Source: Saccoglossus kowalevskii
Lineage: Eukaryota > Hemichordata > Enteropneusta > Harrimaniidae
NCBI RefSeq assembly: GCF_000003605.2
Contig: NW_003142756.1
Location: 54,479 to 118,478 of the forward strand
Direction of reading: 5' to 3'
Length of the DNA: 64,000 nucleotides
Below, one piece after another: positions 1-10,532 of this stretch; position 1 is the first letter of the stretch, and every line of letters begins with the position of its first letter. Position numbers and translations under genes: made by a program. Under the pieces are notes generated by a model. That model saw only the letters and a program-made list of their open reading frames with translations. It was not told the origin of the DNA and made no database searches.

Positions 1-358
1 AAGTAGATTATCACAACAGCCAACCGAAAAATCGACAACAAACTGCTTACAAAGTTGTGAAAAGCGATTGCAAAGTAGGTAGTTTCATTCCGGATTGTTA
101 CCTGTGATATCATATTAACAAGTCCCATAGTTAAAAGTTCGTTAATGTGAATAAAAATGTCCTAAATGTCCGTTAAATAACCGTAGTGTTACTCCGAGTA
201 TGTAGAGGTCATAGGTCAATTCTAGAAGATATTTGTGCCAGCGATATCGATTTAAAACATCTGAAAACATAAAATAGCCGCCAATTCGGCTTAGTTTCAA
301 ATAATTTATGCAGCTGTGTGGTTGGGTAACAGACAAATGTTTGAAGTAAAGCACAATC
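1..358 (+). repeat. Partial satellite unit (3' part) at the left edge
   Basis: The window opens inside a unit, in the stretch before TCGACAACAAACTGC. It carries the GATATC region, the AGCCG/CGGCT hairpin (276-291) and the TGTGTGGTTGGGTAACAG variant that leads into unit 1. The 5S-like segment of unit 1 begins at about 344. Confidence 0.95.
276..291. repeat. Short GC hairpin (representative)
   Basis: AGCCG-CCAATT-CGGCT gives a 5-bp stem with a 6-base loop, the most GC-rich inverted repeat of the unit, about 70 bp before the 5S-like segment. Variants include AGCGG/CGGCT in unit 60 and loss of the right arm in unit 56. Confidence 0.6.
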
Positions 359-1272
359 GGGCGTGGTTAGTACTTGCATGGGAGACTCCCGTAGTAAACA
401 AAGCGTTGAATTGTCTTTTCATCACACACAAGGACAATATATAAAGCAACGTTCCTGCTAACTTTCTCAATGTGATATAAATTATTTATAGTGCAATTTT
501 AGTAACTATTTTAATTAATGGAAAGTTTTCAAATTCATTCTAATTTTCAAGAACAAGTTATCGATGCTGTTGACACGTAGTGGGTTTTAAGCTGTTAAAA
601 CACCGTTGAAAGTGATTGCAAAGTTGTGCAAAGTTAGGGCAAAGTTGATAGATGTATTTGTATATATGAGCTAAGTTGTTGGTATATAAAAACGCGCAGT
701 TGTAAAGTCGACAAATTCAATAAAAGCCAGGTGAACGCAGCCTATAAATGTTCACATGAGCTGACTGTAATATGTTAGAAAACAACGTGCAAAGTTTGAA
801 AATCGAAGGAAATGTTGGTGGAGTTGCTTGTATATTTAACCTAAGTCTTTGTCATGACAACCCAGCAGTTGAATTTCGAAAACATTAAGTAATTGTATCG
901 AGAATGCCTCATATATGAGTAGATTATCACAACAGCCAACCGAAAAATCGACAACAAACTGCTTACAAAGTTGTGAAAAGCGATTGCAAAGTAGGTAGTT
1001 TCATTCCGGATTGTTATCTGTGATATCATATTAACAAGTCCCATAGTTAAAAGTTCGTAAATGTGAATAAAAATGTCCTAAATGACCGTTAAAAAACCGT
1101 AGTGTTACTCCGAGTATGTAGAGGTCAAAGTCAATTCTAGAAGTATTTGTGCCAGCGATATCGATTTAAAACATCTGAAAACATGAAATAGCCGCCAATT
1201 CGTCTTAGTTTCAAATAATTTATGCAGCTGTGTTGTTGGGTGACCGACAAATGTTTGAAGTAAAGCACAATC
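359..1272 (+). repeat. Satellite unit 1, class C-like, 914 bp
   Basis: The CAAAG region reads CACCGTTGAAAGTG and then the long A-type spacer with TATATAAAAACG, so it is mosaic. It lacks 10 bp where GTGCAA is normally repeated (near 490-496), a slippage-type loss. Its T-run is broken (TTGTCTTTTC), so the terminator-like sequence is weak. Confidence 0.95.
849..860. repeat. 12-bp perfect palindrome (representative)
   Basis: TTGTCATGACAA is its own reverse complement. It lies about 490 bp after the phase point of unit 1 and recurs in most units; unit 54 breaks it (GTCATAACAA) and unit 59 lacks it. It could be a dimeric protein site, but no family match is claimed. Confidence 0.75.
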
Positions 1273-2197
1273 GGGCGTGGTTAGTACTTGCATGGGAGAC
1301 TCCCGTAGTAAACAAGGTGTTGAATTTTGTTTGTCATCGCATACATGGACAATATATAAAGCAACGTTCCTACTATCTTTCTTACTGTGATATCAATTAT
1401 TTATGGTGCAAAATCGTGCAATTTTTGTAACAATTTTAATTAATGGAAAGTTATCAAATTCCTTCTAATTTTCAAGAACATGTTATCAATGCTGTCGGCA
1501 CGTAGTGGGTTTTAAGCTGTCAAAACACCGTTCAAAGTGATTGCAAAATTGTGCAAAGTTATGGCAATTTGATAGATGTATTTGTGTATATGATCTAAGT
1601 TGGTATTATATAAAATCGCGCAGTTTTAAAGTCGACAAATTTAATAAAAGCCAGGTGAACGCAGTCTATAAATGTTCACAACAGCTGACTGTAATATGTT
1701 AGAAAACAACGTGCAAAGTTTGAAAAATCGAAGGAAATGTTGGTGGAGTTGCTTGTATATTTAACCACAGTCATTGTCATGACAATCCCGCAGTTCAGTT
1801 TGGAAAACATTAAGTAATTGTATCGAGAAAGCCTCATATATAAGCAGATAATCACAACAGCCAACCGAAAAATCGACAACAAACTGCTTACAAAGTTGTG
1901 AAAAGCGATTGCAAAGTAGGTAGTTTCATTCCGGATTGTTACCTGTGATATCATATTACAAGTCCCATAGTTAAAAGTTCGTAAATGTGAATAAAAATGT
2001 CTAAATGACCGTTAAATAACCGTAGTGTTACTCCGAGTATGTAGAGGTCATAGGTCACTTCTAGAAGATATTTGTGCCAGTGATATCGATTTAAAACATC
2101 TGAAAACATGAAATGGCCGCCAATTCGGCTTAGTTTCAAATAATCTATGCAGCTGTGTTGTTGGGTGACCGACAAATGTTTGAAGTAAACCACAATC
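1273..2197 (+). repeat. Satellite unit 2, class B, 925 bp
   Basis: CACCGTTCAAAG with CAATTTG and TTATATAAAATCG marks class B. It has CACAACAGCTG in place of CACATGAGCTG, and the variant patch CAGTCATTGTC...AATCCCGCAG (about 1765-1800) shared with units 29, 30, 36, 39 and 66. Confidence 0.95.
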
Positions 2198-2259
2198 GGG
2201 CGTGGTTAGTACTTGCATGGGAGACTCTTATAGTAAACAAGGGGTTGAATTTTGTTTTT
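2183..2259 (+). pseudogene. 5S rRNA-like segment (representative, unit 3)
   Basis: A truncated relative of the animal 5S rRNA gene, covering roughly 5S positions 50 to 120. Visible matches, in order: AGTAAACCAC near box A (5S AGCTAAGCAG); TCGGGCGTGGTTAGTACTT (5S TCGGGCCTGGTTAGTACTT, one difference); GCATGGGAGAC at the start of box C (5S GGATGGGAGAC); then a diverged 3' end GGGTTGAATTTTG, ending in TTTTT at 2255-2259 where 5S genes have their terminator. In real 5S genes box A, the intermediate element and box C bind TFIIIA and recruit RNA polymerase III. The 5' third of 5S, which pairs with the 3' end in the mature RNA, is not recognisable, so this cannot make a normal 5S rRNA. Whether it is transcribed cannot be judged. 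One such segment occurs in every unit. Confidence 0.85.
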
Positions 2260-3123
2260 CATCACACACATGGACAATATATAAAGCAACGTTCCTGCTG
2301 TCTTTCTTACTGTGATATCAATTATTTATAGTGCAAATTCGTGCAATTTTTGTAACTATTTTAATTAATGGAAAGTTTTCAAATTCCTTCTAATTTTCAA
2401 GAACAAGTTATCGATGCTGTCGGCACGTAGTGGGTTTTAAGCTGTCAAAACACCGTTCAAATTGATTGCAAAGTTGTGCAAAGTTATGGCAATTTGATAG
2501 ATGTATTTGTCTATATGACCTAGTTGGTATTATATAAAATCGCGCAGTTGTAAAGTCGACAAATTTAATAAAAGCCAGGTGAACGCCGTCTATAAATGTT
2601 CACATGAGCTGACTGTATTATGTTAGAAAACAACGTGCAAAGTTTGAAATATCGAAGGAAATGTTGGTGGAGTTACTTGTATATTTAACCTAAGTTTTTG
2701 TCATGACAACCCAGCAGTTAAATTTCGTAAACATCAAGTAATTGTATCGAAAATGCCTCATATATAAGTAGATTATCACAACAGCCAACCGAAAAATCGA
2801 CAACAAACTGCTTACAAAGTCGTGAAAAGCGATTGCAAAGTAGGTAGTTTCATTCCGGATTGTTACCTGTGATATCATATTAACAAGTCCCATAGTTAAA
2901 AGTTCGTAAATGTGAATAAAAATGTCCTAAATGACCGTTAAATAACCGTAGTGTTACTCCGAGTATGTAGAGGTCATAGGTCACTTCTAGAAGATATTTG
3001 TGCCAGCGATATCGATTTAAAACATCTGAAAACATGAAATGGCCGCCAATTCGGCTTAGTTTCAAATAATCTATGCAGCTGTGTTGTTGGGTGACCGACA
3101 AATGTTTGAAGTAAAGCACAATC
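2198..3123 (+). repeat. Satellite unit 3, class B, 926 bp
   Basis: The 5S-like part reads TTAGTACTTGC and GGGAGACTCTTATAG. The private change CAAATTGATTGC (about 2458) is shared with units 26 and 27, with which this region appears to share a recent ancestor. Confidence 0.95.
2250..2259 (+). terminator. T-run at the end of the 5S-like segment (representative)
   Basis: TTTTGTTTTT ends the 5S-like segment of unit 3 and nearly every other unit. RNA polymerase III stops at runs of four or more T, and 5S genes end in such a run, so this is the expected place. Function is inferred. Units 1 and 2 have a weakened version. Confidence 0.45.
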
Positions 3124-4050
3124 GGGCGTGGTTAGTACTTGCATGGGAGACTCTTATAGTAAACAAGAGGTTGAATTTTGTTTTTCATCACACACATGGA
3201 CAATATATAAAGCAACGTTCCTGCTGTCTTTCTTACTGTGATATCAATTATTTATAGTGCAAATTCGTGCAATTTTTGTAACTATTTTAATTAATGGAAA
3301 GTTTTCAAATTCCTTCTAATTTTCAAGAACAAGTTATCGATGCTGTCGGCACGTAGTGGGTTTTAAGCTGTCAAAACACCGTTCAAAGTGATTGCAAAGT
3401 TGTTCAAAGTTATGGCAATTTGATAGATGTATTTGTCTATATGACCTAAGTTGGTATTATATAAAATCGCGCAGTTGTAAAGTCGACAAATTTAATAAAA
3501 GCCAGGTGAACGCCGTCTATAAATGTCCACATGAGCTGACTGTAATATGTTAGAAAACAACGTGCAAAGTTTGAAAAATCGAAGGAAATGTTGGTGGAAT
3601 TGCTTGTATATTTAACCTAAGTTTTTGTCATGACAACCCAGCAGTTAAATTTCGTAAACATTAAGTAATTGTATCGATAATGCCTCACATATAAGTAGAT
3701 TATCACAACAGCCAACCGAAAAATCGACATCAAACTGCTTACAAAGTCGTGAAAAGCGATTGCAAAGTAGGTAGTTTCATTCCGGATTGTTACCTGTGAT
3801 ATTATATTAACAAGTCCCATAGTTAAAAGTTCGTAAATGTGAATAAAAATGTCCTAAATGACCGTTAAATAACCGTAGTGTTACTCCGAGTATGTAGAGG
3901 TCATAGGTCAATTATATAAGGTATTTGTTCCAGCGATATCGATTTAAAACATCTGAAAACATGAAATAGCCGCCAATTTGGCTTAATTTCAAATAATCTA
4001 TGCAGCTGTGTTGTTGGGTGACCGACAAATGTTTAAAGTAAAGCGCAATC
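3124..4050 (+). repeat. Satellite unit 4, class B, 927 bp
   Basis: Same GACTCTTATAG 5S-like variant as unit 3. The usual GATATCATATT has mutated to GATATTATATT near 3798, so the EcoRV-type site is lost there. Confidence 0.95.
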
Positions 4051-4975
4051 GGGCGTGGTTAGCACTTGCATGGGAGACTTCCGTAGTAAACAAGCGTTGA
4101 ATTTTGTTTTTCATCGCATACATGGACAATATATAAAGCAACGTTCCTGCTATCTTTCTTACTGTGATATCAATTATTTATAGTGCAAAATCGTGCAATT
4201 TTTGTAACTATATTAATTAATGGAAAGTTTTCAAATTCCTTCTAATTTTCAAGAACAAGTTATCGATGCTGTCGGCACGTAGTGGGTTTTAAGCTGTTAA
4301 ACCACCGTGCAAAGTTGTTCAAAGTTGTGAAAAGTTATGGCAAAGTTGATAGATGTATTTGTATATATGAGCTAAGTTCTTGGTATATAAAAACGGGCAG
4401 TTGTAAAGTCGACAAATTTAATAAAAGCCAGGTGAACGCAGCCTATAAATGTTCACATGAGCTGACTGTAATATGTTAGAAAACAACGTGCAAAGTTTGA
4501 AAAATCGAAGGAAATGTTGGTGGAGTTGCTTGTATATTTAACCTAAGTCCTTGTCATGACAACCCAGCAGTTAAATTTCGAAAACATTAAGTAATTGTAT
4601 CGAAAATGCCTCATATATAAGTAGATTATCACAACAGCCAACCGAAAAATCGACAACAAACTGCTTACAAAGTCGTGAAAAACGATTGCAAAGTAGTAGT
4701 TACATTCCGGATTGTTACCTGTGATATCATATTAACAAATCCCATAGTTAAAAGTTCGTAAATGTGAATAAAAATGTCCTAAATGACCGTTAAATAACCG
4801 TAGTGTTACTCCGAGTATGTAGAGGTCATAGGTCAATTCTAGAAGATATTTGTGCCAGCGATATCGATTTAAAACATCTGAAAACATAAAATAGCCGCCA
4901 ATTCGGCTTAGTTTCAAATAATTTATGCAGCTGTGTGGTTGGGTAACAGACAAATGTTTGAAGTAAAGCACAATC
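4051..4975 (+). repeat. Satellite unit 5, class A', 925 bp
   Basis: TTAGCACTTGC with GACTTCCG in the 5S-like part. The CAAAG region has AAACCACCG and the spacer has AACGGGCAG, the A' signature shared with units 7, 16, 57, 58 and 59. Confidence 0.95.
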
Positions 4976-5902
4976 GGGCGTGGTTAGTACTTGCATGGGA
5001 GACTCATGTAGTAAAAAAGGGGTTGAATTTTGTTTTTCATCACACACATGGACAATATATAAAGCAACGTTCCTGCTGTCTTTCTTACTGTGATATCAAT
5101 TATTTATAGTGCAAATTCGTGCAATTTTTGTAACAATTTTAATTAATGGAAAGTTTTCAAATTCCTTCTAATTTTCAAGAACAAGTTATCGATGCTGTCG
5201 GCACGTAGTGGGTTTTAAGCTGTCAAAACACCGTTCAAAGTGATTGCAAAGTTGTGCAAAGTTATGGCAATTTGATAGATGTATTTGTCTATATTACCTA
5301 AGTTGGTATTATATAAAATCGCGCAGTTGTAAAGTCGACAAATTTAATAAAAGCCAGGTGAACGCCGTCTATAAATGTTCACATGAGCTGACTGTAATAT
5401 GTTAGAAAACAACGTGCAAAGTTTGAAAAATCGAAGGAAATGTTGGTGGAGTTGCTTGTATATTTAACCTAAGTTTTTGTCATGACAACCCAGCAGTTAA
5501 ATTTCGTAAACATTAAGTAATTGTATCGAGAATGCCTCATATATAAGTAGATTATCACAACAGCCAACCGAAAAATCGACAACAAACTGCTTACAAAGTT
5601 GTGAAAATCGATTGCAAAGTAGGTAGTTTCATTCCGGATTGTTACCTGTGATATCATATTAACAAGTGCCAAAGTTAAAAGTTCGTAAATGTGAATAAAA
5701 ATGTCCTAAATGACCGTTAAATAACCGTAGTGTTACTCCGAGTATGTAGAGGTCATAGGTCAATTCTATAAGGTATTTGTTCCAGCGATATCGATTTAAA
5801 ACATCTGAAAACATGAAATAGCCGCCAATTCGGCTTAATTTCAAATAATTTATGCAGCTGTGTTGTTGGGTGACCGACAAATGTTTAAAGTAAAGCGCAA
5901 TC
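4976..5902 (+). repeat. Satellite unit 6, class B, 927 bp
   Basis: The 5S-like end reads GACTCATGTAGTAAAAAAGG, a private change that replaces AAACAAGG. The CAAAG and TATA-like region is class B. Confidence 0.95.
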
Positions 5903-6828
5903 GGGCGTGGTTAGCACTTGCATGGGAGACTTCCGTAGTAAACAAGCGTTGAATTTTGTTTTTCATCGCATACATGGACAATATATAAAGCAACGTTCCT
6001 GCTATCTTTCTTACTGTGATATCAATTATTTATAGTGCAAAATCGTGCAATTTTTGTAACTATTTTAATTAATGGAAAGTTTTCAAATTCCTTCTAATTT
6101 TCAAGAACAAGTTATCGATGCTGTCGGCACGTAGTGGGTTTTAAGCTGTTAAACCACCGTGCAAAGTTGTTCAAAGTTGTGAAAAGTTATGGCAAAGTTG
6201 ATAGATGTATTTGTATATATGAGCTAAGTTGTTGGTATATAAAAACGGGCAGTTGTAAAGTCGACAAATTTAATAAAAGCCAGGTGAACGCAGCCTATAA
6301 ATGTTCACATGAGCTGACTGTAATATGTTAGAAAACAACGTGCAAAGTTTGAAGAATCGAAGGAAATGTTGGTGGAGTTGCTTGTATATTTAACCTAAGT
6401 CCTTGTCATGACAACCCAGCAGTTAAATTTCGAAAACATTAAGTAATTGTATCGAAAATGCCTCATATATAAGTAGATTATCACAACAGCCAACCGAAAA
6501 ATCGACAACAAACTGCTTACAAAGTCGTGAAAAGCGATTGCAAAGTAGGTAGTTTCATTCCGGATTGTTACCTGTGATATCATATGAACAAGTCCCATAG
6601 TTAAAAGTTCGTAAATGTGAATAAAAATGTCCTAAATGACCGTTAAATAACCGTAGTGTTACTCCGAGTATGTTGAGGTCATAGGTCAATTCTAGAAGGT
6701 ATTTGTGCCAGCGATATCGATTTAAAACATCTGAAAACATGAAATAGCCGCCAATTCGGCTTAATTTCAAATAATGTATGCAGCTGTGTAGTTGGGTGGC
6801 AGACAAATGTTTGAAGTAAATCACAATC
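5903..6828 (+). repeat. Satellite unit 7, class A', 926 bp
   Basis: TTAGCACTTGC and GACTTCCG, then AAACCACCG and AACGGGCAG. It is followed by the GTTGAGGTC variant (about 6671) that also precedes unit 43. Confidence 0.95.
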
Positions 6829-6889
6829 GGGCGTGGTTAGCACTTGGATGGGAGACTTCCGTAGTAAACAAGCGTTGACTTTTGTTTTT
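6814..6889 (+). pseudogene. 5S rRNA-like segment with canonical box C start (unit 8)
   Basis: Here the sequence is CTTGGATGGGAGAC (6843-6856), with no difference from the usual animal 5S sequence over this stretch; most units have one change (CTTGCATGG). The T-run TTTTT lies at 6885-6889. Box A is weak (AGTAAATCAC). Confidence 0.85.
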
Positions 6890-7754
6890 CATCGCATACA
6901 TGGACAATATATAAAGCAACGTTCCTGTTATCTTTTTTACTGTGATATCAATTATTTATAGTGCAAAATTTTGCAATTTTTGTAACTATTTTAATTAATG
7001 GAAAGTTTTCAAATTCCTTCTAATTTTCAAGAACAAGTTATCGATGCTGTCGGCACGTAGTGGGTTTTAAGCTGTCAAAACACCGTTCAAAGTGATTGCA
7101 AAATTGTGCAATGTTATGGCAATTTGATAGATGTATTTGTATATATGACCTAAGTTGGTATTATATAAAATCGCGCAGTTTTAAAGTCGACAAATTTAAT
7201 AAAAGCCAGGTGAACGCAGTCTATAAATGTTCACAACAGCTGACTGTAATATGTTAGAAAACAACGTGCAAAGTTGGAAAAATCGAAGGAAATGTTGGTG
7301 GAGTTGCTTGTATATTTAACCTAAGTTTTTGTCATGACAACCCAGCAGTTAAATTTCGAAAACATTAAGTAATTGTATCGAGAATGCCTCATATATAAGT
7401 AGATTATCACAACAGCCAACCGAAAAATCGACAACAAACTGCTTACAAAGTTGTGAAAAGCGATTGCAAAGTAGGTAGTTTCATTCCGGATTGTTACCTG
7501 TGATATCATATTAACAAGTTCCATAGTTAAAAGTTCGTAAATGTGAATAAAAATGTCCTAAATGACCGTTAAATAACCGTAGTGTTACTCCGAGTATGTA
7601 GAGGTCATAGGTCAATTCTAGAAGGTATGTGTTCCAGCGATATCGATTTAAAACATCTGAAAACATGAAATAGCCGCCAATTCGGCTTAATTTCAAATAA
7701 TTTGTGTAGCTGTGTTGTTGGGTGACCGACAAATGTTTAAAGTAAAGCGCAATC
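6829..7754 (+). repeat. Satellite unit 8, class B, 926 bp, canonical 5S box C start
   Basis: The 5S-like part has CTTGGATGGGAGAC, which equals the usual animal 5S sequence at this point, where most units have CTTGCATGG. CACAACAGCTG variant. Units 8 and 43 are close copies, 32478 bp apart. Confidence 0.95.
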
Positions 7755-8680
7755 GGGCGTGGTTAGCACTTGCATGGGAGACTTCCGTAGTAAACAAGCG
7801 TTGAATTTTGTTTTTCATCGCATACATGGACAATATATAAAGCAACGTTCCTGCTGTCTTTCTTATTGTGATATCAATTATTTATAGTGCAAAATCGTGC
7901 AATTTTTGTAACTATTTTAATTAATGGAAAGTTTTCAAATTCCTTCTAATTTTCAAGAACAAGTTATCGATGCTATCGGCACGTAGTGGGTTTTAAGCTG
8001 TCAAAACACCGTTCAAAGTGATTGCAAAATTGTGCATAGTTATGGCAATTTGATAGATGTATTTGTATATATGACCTAAGTTGGTATTATATAAAATCGC
8101 GCAGTTTTAAAGTCGACAAATTTAATAAAAGCCAGGTGAACGCAGTCTATAAATGTTCACAACAGCTGACTGTAATATGTTAGAAAACAACGTGCAAAGT
8201 TGGAAAAATCGAAGGAAATGTTGGTGGAGTTGCTTGTATATTTAACCTAAGTTTTTGTCATGACAACCCAGCAGTTAAATTTCGAAAACATTAAGTAATT
8301 GTATCGAGAATGCCTCATATATAAGTAGATTATCACAACAGCCAACCGAAAAATCGACAACAAACTGCTTACAAAGTTGTGAAAAGCGATTGCAAAGTAG
8401 GTAGTTTCATTCCGGATTGTTACCTGTGATATCATATTAACAAGTCCCATAGTTAAAAGTTCGTAAATGTGAATAAAAATGTCCTAAATGACCGTTAAAT
8501 AACCGTAGTGTTACTTCGAGTATGTAGAGGTCATAGGTCAATTCTAGAAGGTATTTGTTCCAGCGATATCGATTTAAAACATCTGAAAACATGAAATAGC
8601 CGCCAATTCGGCTTAATTTCAAATAATTTGTGTAGCTGTGTTGTTGGGTGACCGACAAATGTTTAAAGTAAAGCGCAATC
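7755..8680 (+). repeat. Satellite unit 9, class B, 926 bp
   Basis: TTAGCACTTGC and GACTTCCG. Class B, with CACAACAGCTG and with GCAGTTTTAAAG in place of GCAGTTGTAAAG. Confidence 0.95.
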
Positions 8681-9606
8681 GGGCGTGGTTAGCACTTGCA
8701 TGGGAGACTTCCGTAGTAAACAAGCGTTGAATTTTGTTTTTCATCGCATACATGGACAATATATAAAGCAACGTTCCTGCTGTCTTTCTTATTGTGATAT
8801 AAATTATTTATAGTGCAAAATCGTGCAATTTTTGTAACTATTTTAATTAATGGAAAGTTTTCAAATTCCTTCTAATTTTCAAGAACAAGTTATCGATGCT
8901 GTCGGCACGTAGTTGGTTTTAAGCTGTTAAAACACCGTGCAAAGTTGTTCAAAGTTGTGCAAAGTTATGGCAAAGTTAATAGATGTATTTGTATATATGA
9001 GCTAAGTTGTTGGTATATAAAAACGCGCAGTTGTAAAGTCGACAAATTTAATAAAAGCCAGGTGAACGCAGCCTATAAATGTTCACATGAGCTGACTGTA
9101 ATATGTTAGAAAACAACGTGCAAAGTTTGAAAAATCGAAGGAAATGTTGGTGGAGTTGCTTGTATATTTAACCTAAGTCTTTGTCATGACAACCCAGCAG
9201 TTAAATTTCGAAAACATTAAGTAATTGTATCAAGAATGCCTCATATATAAGTAGATTATCACAACAGCCAACCGAAAAATCGACAACAAACTGCTTACAA
9301 AGTTGTGAAAAGCGATTGCAAAGTAGGTAGTTTCATTCCGGATTGTTACCTGTGATATCATATTAACAAGTCCCATAGTTAAAAGTTCGTAAATGTGAAT
9401 AAAAATGTCCTAAATGACCGTTAAATAACCGTAGTGTTACTCCGAGTATGTAGAGGTCATAGGTCAATTGTAGAAGGTATTTGTGCCAGCGATATCGATT
9501 TAAAACATCTGAAAACATGAAACAGCCGCCAATTCGGCTTAATTTCAAATAATGTATGCAGCTGTGTAGTTGGGTGACAGACAAATGTTTGAAGTAAAGC
9601 GCAATC
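8681..9606 (+). repeat. Satellite unit 10, class A, 926 bp
   Basis: CACCGTGCAAAG class A region. It has GTAGTTGGTTTT where most units have GTAGTGGGTTTT, a change shared with units 60 and 69. Confidence 0.95.
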
Positions 9607-9865
9607 GGGCGTGGTTAGCACTTGCATGGGATACTTCCGTAGTAAACAAGCGTTGAATTTTGTTTTTCATCGCATACATGGACAACATATAAAGCAACGT
9701 TCCTGCTGTCTTTCTTACTGTGATATCAATTATTTATAGTGCAAATTCGTGCAATTTTTGTAACTATTTTAATTAATGGAAAGTTTTTAAATTCCTTCTC
9801 ATTTTCAAGAACAAGTTATCGATGCTGTCGGCACGTAGTGGGTTTTAAGCTGTTAAAACACAGTG

Positions 9866-9901
9866 CAAAGTTGTTCAAAGTTGTGCAAAGTTATGGCAAA
9901 G
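9866..9901 (+). repeat. Phased CAAAG cluster (class A representative)
   Basis: CAAAG begins at 9866, 9876, 9886 and 9897, so four copies are spaced 10, 10 and 11 bp, about one helical turn. Class B units keep three of the four (spacing 11 and 10) and end in CAATTTG. It may be a relic of a short internal tandem repeat. Confidence 0.8.
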
Positions 9902-9939
9902 TTGATAGATGTATTTGTATATATGAGCTAAGTTGTTGG

Positions 9940-9948
9940 TATATAAAA
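9940..9948 (+). promoter_or_regulatory. TATA-like box (class A representative)
   Basis: TATATAAAA followed by ACGCGCAG, about 333 bp after the unit phase point. Class B units have TTATATAAAATCG at the same place. A second TATAAAT follows at 10000-10006. In AT-rich DNA such matches arise easily, so a promoter role is only a possibility. Confidence 0.25.
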
Positions 9949-10532
9949 ACGCGCAGTTGTAAAGTCGACAAATTTAATAAAAGCCAGGTGAACGCAGCCT
10001 ATAAATGTTCACATGAGCTGACTGTAATATGTTAGAAAACAACGTGCAAAGTTTGAAAAATCGAAGGAAATGTTGGTGGAGTTGCTTGTATATTTAACCT
10101 AAGTCTTTGTCATGACAACCCAGCAGTTAAATTTCGAAAACATTAAGTAATTGTATCGAGAATGCCTCATATATAAGTAGATTATCACAACAGCCAACCG
10201 AAAAATCGACAACAAACTGCTTACAAAGTTGTGAAAAGCGATTGCAAAGTAGGTAGTTTCATTCCGGATTGTTACCTGTGATATCATATTAACAAGTCCC
10301 ATAGTTAAAAGTTCGTAAATGTGAATAAAAATGTCCTAAATGACCGTTAAATAACCGTAGTGTTACTCCGAGTATGTAGAGGTCATAGGTCAATTCTAGA
10401 AGGTATTTGTGCCAGCGATATCGATTTAAAACATCTGAAAACATGAAATAGCCGCCAATTCGGCTTAGTTTCAAATAATTTATGCAGCTGTGTTGTTGGG
10501 TGACCGACAAATGTTTGAAGTAAAGCACAATC

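Larger units (their letters stand above)
9607..10532 (+). repeat. Satellite unit 11, class A, 926 bp
   Basis: The 5S-like part carries GGGATACTTCCG (GGGAGAC changed). CAAAG words start at 9866, 9876, 9886 and 9897, a clear 10/10/11-bp spacing. TATATAAAA at 9940-9948. Confidence 0.95.

Noticed and set aside
1067-1160. tRNA-like box A / box B pair (TAACCGTAGTG or similar, and GGTCAATTCTAG)
   Set aside because: The box B resemblance lacks a base of GGTTCRANNCC, box A needs an extra base, and no cloverleaf is apparent. Chance is the simpler reading.
1940-2320. Half-unit periodicity from the shared words CTGTGATATCA (1943 and 2310 in this stretch)
   Set aside because: Only about 11 bp match and the flanks do not align; spacings alternate about 558 and 367 bp. 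This does not support a dimeric origin of the unit.
9767-9776. Sm-site-like AATTTTTG, with the idea of a spliced-leader or snRNA gene linked to 5S as in nematodes
   Set aside because: The flanking base does not fit the usual RAUUUUUGR, no splice donor such as GGTAAG lies in a suitable place upstream, and short A/T words are common here.
9739-10035. Plus-strand reading frame of 98 codons in class A units
   Set aside because: It runs across the AT-rich stretch, the CAAAG cluster and the TATA-like box, is absent from class B units because of indels and stops, and shows no recognisable domain.
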